Positions 18,986 to 28,941 of a stretch of 64,000 nt of DNA are shown here, one piece after another. Each line of letters begins with the position of its first letter. Position 1 is the stretch's first letter. This DNA is from Tritrichomonas musculus (taxonomy: Eukaryota > Parabasalia > Tritrichomonadida > Tritrichomonadidae), in contig JAPFFF010000004.1 in assembly GCA_039105265.1 (NCBI GenBank), positions 4,092,001 through 4,156,000 on the forward strand, read 5' to 3'. The notes beneath the pieces were generated by a model that was not told the DNA's origin, searched no databases, and saw only the letters and a program-made list of their open reading frames with translations. The translations under genes and the position numbers were made by a program.

Positions 18986-19945
18986 ACAGCTCGGAATTAT
19001 TACTGTTGCGTTATTTTACAGTAATAAGCAAATAATAGAGCAATTTGAAAATTTTCAAAAATTTTTAAAAATTTAAAAATTTAAAATTTTAATATTTTTT
19101 TCAATTGTGTTCTTTAGTTGAAAATCGTATCATTCTCTTAATTATGATAAAAAAAACTTGGATTTATTCATTTATAATTTTACTATTCTCAAAAAGTTTC
19201 ATTTAATTATCATTCATTTTTATACAAATATAAACGATCTGAAGGTCAAATATATTTGACTTTAAAAAGGCCAAAAAGTTCATATTACTGCGGTTAGCGG
19301 TTTACAGTAATAAGGTATTCAATTCAATTTTACCATAAATAGGTGAAAAAACCGCCCTTATTACTGCAGTTAGCGGTTTACAGTAATAAGAATTCAATTA
19401 TTATTGACCTATTTTTTGCCTTAAAAGAGGTTATTGATTAATATTATGGTGAATATAATATTCAATATAGTATTAAATTTTTTTATTTATGACTTTCTAA
19501 TATTTTTTAAATGTTCACATTATCATTAAATTAATTCATACTTTTTTACTGATTTAAAGCAAATTGAAAATTTGTATATTAAGTTTCTAAGAATTAAATA
19601 GAATCGAAAAATAATTATACAGAAAAAATTAATTAATTTTGAATTGTAATCTGAAATTTTCTAAATAGAAAATTTATTATTATTTAGAATTTTATTTTTT
19701 GAATATTTTATTTATATTATTTTAATTATTTTGAATACTTTATTTATTATATTTTATAAATTTTGAATGCTTTTGTTAGCATATTAAATTATTTGTTATA
19801 TTTTCTCAAAATTTAAAAGAAAGCAAAATTTTTCAAAATTTTTATCATCAAAAATTTTTAATTTGACAATTTTAAGCAAAATCCCAAATCGCAGTCATAA
19901 GAAGACAAAAAATTGAATGGGCCTGCAGTAGTAATTCCGAGCTGT
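18986..19945. mobile_element. MULE-like non-autonomous element (960 bp)
   Basis: TIR ACAGCTCGGAATTATTACTG is matched at the right end with one mismatch. A perfect 10-bp direct repeat AATTATTAGT flanks it (18976-18985 and 19946-19955), as expected for Mutator-like elements. Inside, CTTATTACTG and CAGTAATAAG form a hairpin at 19357-19390, and the block between them (about 30 bp, containing GTTAGCGGTTTACAGTAATA) also occurs near 19285-19315. No ORF. Confidence 0.75.
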
Positions 19946-20012
19946 AATTATTAGTGTTATTTTACTATATTTAATTAAAAGAAAAAATAAAAAATTATTA
20001 AAAAAAATTATA

Positions 20013-20674
20013 AAGTGCTTCCAAAAACGATGATCCACTTCAGATTCACCTTCATGGTTAAATTTTAATTGACCATTAATAAAAAAATAGGTTAATTTTT
20101 GTGAATGAGTTGTTTTTTTATTGTCTTTTATTCAAATTTTAAAATGAAGGCCAAGATGCCTTCATCAATGACGAAAACGCGATGCGAAATAAATAATAAG
20201 TGGCATGAATGATGCATATGGTCATATGAACTGGGTGCTCATGCAAGATGGCGCCACAGCACATACGGCGTCATCAACCATTGAATATTTGACTGATTAT
20301 TGCATAGTGCTAGAAAATTGGCCAAGTAATTCGCCTGACATCAATCCAATAGAAAACCTATGGAGTTATTTAAAACAAAAAGTGGAAGAATTGAATCCTC
20401 AAAACGAAAATGAATTAATTGAATTATTGTTTAATTTATGGGAGAATCTTGATATCTCTTTGATTCATAATTTAATTGATTCTGTTCCTTCACGACTTCG
20501 TGCTGTAATACAAAGTGATGGTTATCCAACAAAATATTAATAAAATAATACTTTTTTTTTAATTTTCTAATATTTTTTTTTTTTACCAAAAAAGATGATT
20601 CAGTCTAGTCCACTTTTTGAAAAGAATTCAAAATAAATACGTTATAAAGTGGATTATCTTTTTTGGCAGCACTT
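20013..20674 (+). mobile_element. Tc1/mariner-type element, internally deleted
   Basis: About 29-bp TIRs start AAGTGCTTCCAAAAACGATG on the left and, reversed, AAGTGCTGCCAAAAAAGATA on the right, with TA at both flanks (20011-20012, 20675-20676). It retains only the 3' part of a DDE transposase gene. Subterminal copies of the TIR core occur near 20586-20615. Confidence 0.8.
20205..20540 (+). pseudogene. Tc1/mariner transposase, C-terminal third
   Basis: The 111 codons encode the end of a DDE transposase: MQDGATAHTASST carries the second catalytic Asp, and WPSNSPDINPIENLWSYLKQ carries the third acidic residue in the classic PDxNPIENLW context. Full-length transposases of this type have about 340 residues, so the N-terminal DNA-binding part and the first Asp are missing. 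A short ATG frame of 22 codons just upstream (20144-20212) may be a leftover of the 5' end. The product cannot be active alone. Confidence 0.8.
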
Positions 20675-20692
20675 TAAAGTAGGATTCATAAG

Positions 20693-20761
20693 GCTTGGGA
20701 CAAACTTTTTGAAAACGATAAGGTCAATTTTATAAATCTTTTAGGTCAATTTGTCCCAAGC
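20693..20761. repeat. short hairpin element
   Basis: GCTTGGGACAAA (20693-20704) is matched by TTTGTCCCAAGC (20750-20761). The loop contains two direct copies of GGTCAATTT. It lies 17 bp outside the mariner-type element. Confidence 0.5.
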
Positions 20762-20764
20762 TGA

Positions 20765-22278
20765 ATGATTTTTTTTCTGAGAAAAATTGAAAAAAATTGA
20801 TAGATCATAAAATTCTCACTTTTTCGCAATTTTTTTATTCAATTTTTTTCAATGATTTTTAATCGTTGTGGCCCAGCATTTTTTTTTTAACTCAGTTCTC
20901 TACTTAGGCTCAGTTAATATTAACATAGTATTTACACTATTACCATTCACAAATATCGATTAGGTTTACATACACTTGAAATTAATGAGAAAAGGGTTCA
21001 AATGCTGAATTGATCAGGTCTCAATAGCAATAAAAATGTCATCCAATCAAAACAATAAGCTTAATTTACATAATTGATTAAGAAATACATCCAAAATGTA
21101 GGTATTAATAAACATTTTTATATTATTTTTGTAGTTTTTCATGTTCTTTTTCATTTTTGAGTATATTTTAATCGTCGTGGCCCTACGTTTATTTATTTTT
21201 TGGCTTCTAATTTTATGTTCTTTAATGAACAACCTTGCATAAGACTGGTATGAATGCATATCAAGCTGCTCATGCATTTGGCCAGATTGAATTATCCAGC
21301 TTTTATTAAATTATAATACACATTGGAATATGTATTCTCAAATATGTTTATACTTTTTAGCATTTAATCTAAATAATACGGAAAATGTATTCACATATAA
21401 ATTCACTTTTAGATGGATCAGTAAAAAATTAATACTTTCCTTTAACTTTTATATATTTTTTCTCTCTCTTTTTTTAACTTTTTGAATTGAAAAATCGCGA
21501 AAAAATGGGACTATTTGTAGGTATAAACTTTTGAAAAAGGTAAACGAATTTGGTTTTTTTTCAATTTTCTTATTTCGTTAAATAATCATAAAATATAAAT
21601 TTAATTTATTATCTTAAACATTTTTTATTTAGAAGCAAATAAGATCTGTCGTAGGGAAATTGGAATAATATCAATTTTAAAATATTTAATAGAAAAAGTG
21701 AAGAAATTGAATTTTAACGTCAAGTATGTATTCAAAATATTTCTAGGTGCTCTAAGAGGAATTTGCCTAGAAACTGTTTTTTATAACTCATTTTTATATA
21801 TTATTTAATTATAATTAAATATGTATATATTAATATAATATAAAATATATTTTATCTATAATATAACATTATTATATATTATTTTTCTGTATAAAGCATA
21901 TTTATAAATAAATATTTTGAAAGCATATACAAAATATATTGAGAACATAAAAATAAATAAAGTTATTAAATTTTCAGTATTTTTAAATAAAGACTATTCA
22001 ATTTAAAAGAATTAAAAATGCGAATATCTTATTTTAAAATCATTTTACCAATATTATTATGGATTTAAAAAAATATAAAATAATATAGATATATAAATGC
22101 ATGTAAATATTGCTAATATTATATTAAATTGAGGAATTCTGATGAACATATTATAGTAAGCATAAAGTAAATCAATTTTTTTTATAAATATAGATGAAAA
22201 TAATTTGTATAATTATTAAAAAGTATGAAAAAATAATGAAATTTGTGAAAAATAATTAGATTGGTAATGAAAAAATTA
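20765..22278. other. AT-rich repeat-derived DNA without genes
   Basis: No gene supported. Two copies of a shared motif TTTTAATCGTYGTGGCC lie at about 20857-20873 and 21165-21181, the same motif as inside the inverted repeat of the element starting at 26529, so pieces of that family are probably present. The rest is AT-rich and unstructured. Confidence 0.4.
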
Positions 22279-22449
22279 TTAATCAAATTTGATTGTTTCA
22301 AATGTTTTTTTGAGCATGTGTTGATATTGAATTAACTGAATCTGTTGATGAATATCATTAAACTGTTCTTTTTTGTTGAGTATTTTTAATATTGGGCTGT
22401 TCCTTTGCCAACTAATATCTTTTGGAGGGGACAATAAATTGAAGTTCAT
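22279..22449 (-). pseudogene. possible coding remnant (56 codons)
   Basis: Minus-strand frame starting MNFNLLSPPKDISWQRNSPI and ending KTFETIKFD. Its residue mix (Pro, Trp, Gln, Asp, few low-complexity runs) is more protein-like than other frames in this AT-rich region. Family unknown; it may be a broken host or transposon gene. Confidence 0.25.
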
Positions 22450-23366
22450 CACCATAATAAGAAAAATACATATACTTAAATGATTTATTGTAATTTAAAC
22501 TTGTTTTCTATTTTTTCCATTTGTTGCAAATGATTTAAAAAAGTTCAATTATATATACAAATATTCATTAATATTCAAAATAAAAAAACATTTTAAAATA
22601 TAGATATTAAATTAAAAATAATTTATGATAAATGTATCTAAAATAAATTTTCATTGAAAAGATATATCAATAAATACTTTTGGTTTTATCATTATATCAT
22701 AAAAAGTTAGATAATTTAACAAAAAGTTACTATTCATAAAAAAATTCATTGAAAAAATATTTTCATGATATTAGGGAAATGTTACGATTATTTTATTTTT
22801 TGTCTATATAGCCAATATTACATACTGACATACAATATAAATCATTAGAAGTGAAGTAATAATCGAAACATTTTGTTCATGATTAATATCCTTGATAATC
22901 AAAAGTACAAAAAAAAGATAAATTTCTACTCCGTAAGTTATAATATTATTTTAAAATATCAAAATATCTCTCATCAATGTGATTTTTTTTATAACTGGTC
23001 CAAAAGAACAATTGTTATTGATGTTTTTTTATTTTTTTTAACGGACAAAATAAACGGCCTCCGTTTACCTTTCTTTTGAATTGAAAAAATGCGAAAAAGT
23101 GAGAAAATTTGAATCTATCAAAAAATTGAATGTTGTCCCATGCATTTTGAATCCGACTTTAAAATCAATTGGCGTGGCGTACGCCACGCCATTATTTTTT
23201 CTGAGGATTTCTGAGGAATGTTCTCAATTTTTGAATTGGCGTATAAAATGGGGGATGATTACGCCACGAAAAAAATCATGAGTAGGGGGTCATGCCTTTT
23301 TCGATATAATTTTCAAATTTTGAATAAAAAAACTTTAACAAAAAGGAAATTATTTTTTAGTATTTA
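22450..23366. other. AT-rich DNA with a GC-rich palindrome
   Basis: No gene supported. A perfect 20-bp palindrome lies at 23171-23190 (see its own entry), and related words GGCGTA and TTACGCCACG follow at 23239-23274. Confidence 0.4.
23171..23190. repeat. perfect 20-bp GC-rich palindrome
   Basis: GGCGTGGCGTACGCCACGCC equals its own reverse complement and is 80 percent GC in a region below 25 percent GC. ACGCCA/TGGCGT words also occur near 18855-18895. It may be a transposon terminus or a dimeric binding site. Confidence 0.6.
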
Positions 23367-23756
23367 CAGTAAGGTTTCAAAATTGGAAAACGTTTCAAAA
23401 TAGGAAAATCGACTTTTTGAGAAAAAAATTTTCATTAATAAAAATGAAAGAAATAAAGAAATAGAGAGAAAATCTTGTTTAAACCTACCATTTTAAGAAA
23501 TAATATTTCCATGATTAAGTTTACCACACAGCTGTTTGCGACATTATATTCATCAAATAGTGCTTTCCTATCTCTATATGAAAAAATGAGCATCATTCAA
23601 AAAGTGGATTTTCCATTTTTGCAACGCTATAAAGGAAAATCCAAATTTGAATTAAATTCGTTATTTTGACTTTTATTTTAAATTCATTTTAATCGTTTTC
23701 TATGAAAAAGTAGATTTTCCTCTTTTGAGACGTTTTTGAATTTTACAACCTTACTG
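23367..23756. mobile_element. Tc1/mariner-like MITE (390 bp)
   Basis: Long imperfect TIRs of about 54 bp begin CAGTAAGGTTTCAAAATTGG on the left and CAGTAAGGTTGTAAAATTCA on the right (reversed). TA flanks both ends (23365-23366 and 23757-23758). The 64-codon frame inside has no protein character I can support. Confidence 0.75.
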
Positions 23757-24015
23757 TAGATAAAGGTGCAAAGACTTTTTTCGTTTTTTTGTAGTTAATA
23801 TTTTTTGTATATATCTCAGTATATAATTATTATTTTGTTATTATTTTTTATTTTATTTATATTATACAGTTAATTGTTTATTATTATATTAAATATATTT
23901 AAAATAATGTGTTATTCAATGAATTAAAACGATTTTTCATAAGAGTGTTTTTTTAAATAAATCCATCATTTGATATGCTTTTGATTTGTTTAAAATAAAA
24001 TAAATCATATATCTA

Positions 24016-25379
24016 CCCAGGTTAACCTTAGAATTGATATTTTGTAAAATATTGAATTTTTTGGAAATAACGAATAAATTAAAAATATAACGATTTTAGA
24101 TAATTTTTTCAATGAAATTAACGAGAAAATTTGAATGGGAAAAACGTATAAAAATTATTTTTGCATTTTTCTTCAAATAAAAAATAGTAAGATATGATTT
24201 TTATTATTTTAATTAAATAAGTATTTAATAAAGATAATAATATATAAAAATGGTGTAAAAATAAATAGTGAAAAACTGCAATATTTTTAATATTATACTA
24301 TTGTAAAAGTATTTGAGTTTTCTAACCTAGTCCAAATTTATGTCGGTAACGAGTACTTTAAAATATCTGAAATTAATTTTTGGATGCTTCTTCATCATAT
24401 AATAATAAGAAATATTTAGAGATACATTGAAATTTTCGAGTTAAATTCAGCATAATAAGCAAAGATTATTGATCCTCAATTAAATAATTAATGTTAAATC
24501 TTACAATATTGAACTAAATTTAAAATGTAGTAATAATAATCTTAATTTTTAGGGAAATTTGAAAGCTATTGAAGATTTTTTCACGGCACAAGTTAGTCAC
24601 TATTGAATGTACTTTTCATTAAGGCAATAATTAGATTTTGGAATTTTGGCGCAATTTGTGTAATGAAAAATTGAATTGAGATTTCATAAAGATCATCATA
24701 AAAACATTTTTTATTCATCCAATAAAAATTTACTTGTAAAATGAAATCGTTTTTAACCTAAACAAAAAGCGAAAATAAGTATTTAGAATATTCATATTAA
24801 AATTTCTGTAATGTAGCAAAAATAGGTTTTAAAAAAGCACTATCGGGCTCAAAATTAATTTTTATGTAAAAATAAATAAATTAAAGAGCTTGTATTAAGT
24901 AAAAAAAGTCAAGTTATTCCAAAAAATTAAAACGTTTGAGAGTTTGAGCTTTTATCGAATACACATCAATAGATATACCAATTATTATAGCATAATTTTG
25001 TATAAAGAGTTTAATTTTGGGTTTTGCTGAAAAAAAATTTTGAACATAAATGAGTTGAATTTGGAGTTGAATTGTCAAGAGCGCATGTCAAATATATAGT
25101 TTGATTGATTAAAATCGTTGTTTTAATTGCTCCATCATCATAAATTACGAGAAGTTGCTTTTTTCCTTTTAAATAATGAAAAATGTGCCGTTAAAGTGGT
25201 GATATGATCAATTGAAATATTCTAGTATTCCAAACTTTTTCAAAAAGGTTAACAAATTAAATGTTAACCAAGTTTTTACAAAAATCTTTCTTAATAAAAT
25301 AAAAGAAAAAAATGTTAACTAAAAAATCTAAAAATATTTTGAATATTTTACAAAATATCAATTCTAAGGTTAACCTGGG
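24016..25379. mobile_element. TA-flanked element with 40-bp perfect TIRs (1364 bp)
   Basis: CCCAGGTTAACCTTAGAATT starts the left end, and the reverse complement ends at 25379. The match continues for about 40 bp without a mismatch. TA flanks on both sides. No ORF of note in the interior, so it is non-autonomous or fully decayed inside while its ends are fresh. Confidence 0.75.
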
Positions 25380-26528
25380 TATATAAGAAGATATTATATA
25401 ATATGTAGGATATTTGATTAGTTTCATATTACATTTCTATAATGAGATAAAATTGGTTTTCATTCTATTTTTTGCATTTCTTAATATATTAATTGTTATT
25501 TAATAATGTAAATATTAATAGTAAAAGTTATATATATATTTAAATATTTTAAATTAATTTAATTTGAAAATGGCTCGAACAAAGACTCTATTTTTCTATT
25601 TTCATTTTATAATTATATTAAAACAAGCATTTTTGAAAAAAAAGATATATTTTTTAAAAATATAGTTATTATGCATATTATATAAAACATGTTCCTATAT
25701 ATATCAAATATTTTATAATTAAAATATTAAATAATAAACAAGATATCTTATTTGTAAAATATTGAATTGAATATATTTTGTTATTATAGATAACTTTTTA
25801 AAACGAAATAATTGGCTTTTTTATTGGTTTATATTTTACTTTGAACAAATAAATTAGTAAAAAGTGAATGCTTTTTCATATATTTATTTTATTTTCTGAA
25901 AAACCGTATTTTGGCTTAATATAAACTATAGAATTTGACTATTCAAATTTCGCATTGAAAAATTCTATTAAACCTTTTTTTTATTTTATTATTCTATCAA
26001 TTTTACACTAAATTAATTTATGATTATCTATATTCAAATGTATAATATATTTATAATATAGCTTATATATAGTATGTTAAAAGATATTATAAATTATGTC
26101 ATATTATAATAAAATAATATATTAAATTTATATATATATATTGATTTTAATAATTGAATGATTATATGGAGTATAATTCAATGATCTTATCCTCTTTAAA
26201 AATCTATATTTTTGCAAATAAACTTATTTTACCATATTAATAATATATATCAAAGATATAAAATGAAAAAATATACAAAATAAAAATTTATATTATAAAA
26301 TTTTCATATTTAAATAAATTTTCAAAATTGTTAAAAAAATAAATTATCGTAAAATTTATTCTATTCAAAAAATTCAATTATTATTTAAAAAATAAAATAA
26401 ATATATACCATCCATTATCGAATAATATCTAATAAACATATAATAAATAATATTTAGAATAATATTAAAAATATTATTATGCATATGAAATAGATTTCTA
26501 AAAAAAAAACCTACTCCTCCCACCTCTC
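25380..26528. other. AT-rich DNA, nothing recognised
   Basis: Very AT-rich, with no ORF, no inverted repeat pair and no RNA gene recognised. Confidence 0.4.
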
Positions 26529-27167
26529 CTTGAACTTTTACTAAAATTTTCATTCAATTTTTTTCTATAATTTTTAATCGTTGTGGCCAGTCCCTAGTAA
26601 GTTTATTAATTTGATTGAAGAACATTTAAATTGTCTTTTTCTTTGATGTTTTGATATTTTGATCCACTTTGAAAAGGCTCCATGCATGCAAATGCAAACA
26701 AAATACTGTGAAATAAAGCTTTATTCCAAAGAAATGCCCACATTTTCTTGAATTAGTGCCCAAAAAAAGAAGGAAAATCCATGATTTATTGTTTCTATAC
26801 TTTACAGCCATCTATTATCCTGCAATTTCTAGGGAACATACTTACTTTAAAGCAGAATTAACGGAATTCAAAGAATTCAAAGTTTCCTCTCAATACTCTA
26901 CAGATGAAATGCATTGATGATGTTTAGATTGTTATGTGTTAATTATGGAAGTTCAATTGTCTTTTTTCACAATAATTATTTGTGATATTTTCATTTAAAT
27001 ATATAAAAAGAATGCAAATTCTCATTTTATTAATAATAAAATAAATAATATTTAAATACTATTGCTTATATTCTTATTCTTTTAACTCTCACTTTGGTAA
27101 ATTTCGAGAATTGCTGAATCAGCAATGTTGATTGAAAATTGAATGAAAATTTTAGTAAAAGTTCAAG
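26529..27167. mobile_element. TIR element with possible decayed coding interior (639 bp)
   Basis: CTTGAACTTTTACTAAAATT opens the left end; GTAAAAGTTCAAG closes the right end, with about 33 bp of near-perfect inversion. The left end continues into TTTTTAATCGTTGTGGCC, seen twice more at 20.86 and 21.17 kb. The interior (26650-26920, plus strand) has a protein-like but interrupted frame (KAPCMQMQTKYCEIKLYSKE), perhaps transposase remains. No TSD seen. A 15-bp palindrome TTGCTGAATCAGCAA lies at 27111-27125. Confidence 0.55.
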
Positions 27168-28017
27168 TAAAAAAATCTATCCTTTAAGTCCTATTTACGA
27201 CTTTTTAGGAGATCAAGTTCGAGTCCACCTATATTAATAAATATAAATAAATAATCATATACAAGTATATAATTAAAATATATGTTTACTATTTGAAAAT
27301 ATAAAACAGAAGTCGAGATTAAGCATTTTTATATTTCTGAAACTCTGTTTGATTTTTAAATAAGAGAAATATCCTTGTAAATGTATGATATTTCAAAGTA
27401 TAAAATATAATATATACTATTATATATATTGATAAATGATAAAATAATTCTTTATTTCATTTTTATCTTTTATTTAATTCTATAATTCTGAAATACAAAA
27501 ATTCAAAATAAACTTACAGAGCTTTTGAAAAATGAAAAGTGTATACTTGCTTCTGATGGATGAAATGAAATAAAAAATATTTTTTCTGATTCTATATTTT
27601 GTATCTATTATAAATATATACTTTTTATAAATTTTAAATAAGTAAGCGAAAAAAAATCGTTATCTATCGTTACACCCCTTACCCTTCTGACGTAATTAGA
27701 ATTTTATAAAATTCAATGAAAAGACGTATTAAAATGTAAAAATTGCCGAAATGAAACGTAATTACATCATTTATATAAAAATACAAAAAAAACAAAGAGG
27801 TTTAGTTTCGAACTCAATGCTTTGCCCTCAAATTGATTTAACCTCTAAGCTAGAGCTCTCAAATTTGAAAGGATAAAATATTTATATTTAAAGATAAATA
27901 TATTTATTTTTGAAATACATCTTTTTATTAACTTTTTCTAAAAAAGTCGTATTCCAATTATTTTCACGTAGACGTAATCGTAAAACGTAATTGATTTTTT
28001 TTCTTGGTCTATTTTAT
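27168..28017. other. AT-rich DNA with ACGTAATT words and a tRNA-like patch
   Basis: No gene. ACGTAAT words recur near 27690, 27757, 27970 and 27986, similar to the start of the inverted repeat at 28018. A tRNA-like patch on the minus strand is listed separately. Confidence 0.35.
27797..27860 (-). repeat. tRNA-like (possibly tRNA-derived) sequence
   Basis: On the minus strand TAGCTTAGAGGTTAA resembles a pol III A box, and GAGTTCGAAACT a B box, 28 nt apart, near normal tRNA spacing. The T-arm can almost pair, but the D and anticodon arms do not fold well, so a working tRNA is unlikely; a SINE head or old tRNA fragment is the better guess. Confidence 0.3.
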
Positions 28018-28085
28018 TGAAAAAGTTTGAACAGAACGTAATTTTTAAAACCTCCGAAGGGCAATACACCCCCCATAATTCAAAG

Positions 28086-28668
28086 AAACGGTACTGCGAT
28101 GTAAAGTGTCAAAAATATTTAAAAAACTGTAATAATCGAAACAAACCAAATATATAAATAGAACACATTATATATAATAACTTATTAAAATATTGGAAGG
28201 ACTTTCTAATTTGATTTGGAGATTTATAGACCTCTTAGTTAAGAAAGGTGGCCGTTAATTTATTTGTCTCAAAGTTCGTTAAAATTCTATCCAATTTTGT
28301 TATCTTCTCTCAAACTTTGTTAGGATTTTGAGAGGAAAATAAAATTTTTAATTTGTAAGAAGCATTCAAAACATAGGGAAGTTTGAAATAAAATTACGAA
28401 CTTTGAGACAAATAAATTAACGGCCACCTTTCTTAACTAAGAGGTCTTATGTTCATTAAATTTGAATGAAAAACTCATTATATCTATTCAAAAAAAATTT
28501 TTTCATATGGTATGTCTATAAAATTGAAAATTTACTTCCAAATTTCATTAAAGAATTTGATTTTATATTATATAAAATTAACTGTTATATAATTTTTTTA
28601 GGCATTTCCAGGTTATTTAATTTTGCTCTCAATTTTTTGACACTTTACATCCGATCGCAGTACCGTTT
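28086..28668. mobile_element. MITE with 6-bp TSD (583 bp)
   Basis: Termini AAACGGTACTGCGAT and its exact reverse complement. TCAAAG is duplicated at 28080-28085 and 28669-28674. The inversion continues inward (TGTAAAGTGTCAAAAA). It lies just inside the left repeat of the 28018-31032 unit and itself hosts another element. Confidence 0.7.
28228..28447. mobile_element. foldback MITE nested in the previous element (220 bp)
   Basis: AGACCTCTTAGTTAAGAAAG opens an inverted repeat of about 52 bp that is matched to the end at 28447 with no mismatch seen. TAT is present on both flanks (28225-28227, 28448-28450). No ORF. Confidence 0.75.
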
Positions 28669-28941
28669 TCAAAGAATAAGAAAATTGAAGAGATATTTGT
28701 TTCCAACATAATTCAAATCAAATATTAATATTTTGTCTGATGAATAATTTAGTATAGTTAATTTATCAAATATTAATATATTTATATATAGGGTTTAATA
28801 TTACAATATATAAAAAACAATATTTTTTTTTTAGTTACCGCACTTCTGTTTTATATTCCACTTTAATAATAATATCATAATATTGATTTTAGCATGTTCA
28901 ATTTTCTCACAAAACTCTATTAATATCGATCAATTTGATTA

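Noticed and set aside
24016-25379. piggyBac assignment from the CCC start
   Set aside because: The flanks are TA, not TTAA.
26626-26811. 61-codon minus-strand frame
   Set aside because: It is antisense to a more protein-like decayed plus-strand frame inside a TIR element; not supported as a gene.
27190-27235. tRNA gene suggested by AAGTTCGAGTCCACC on the plus strand
   Set aside because: No pairing T-stem, D-arm or acceptor stem could be drawn.
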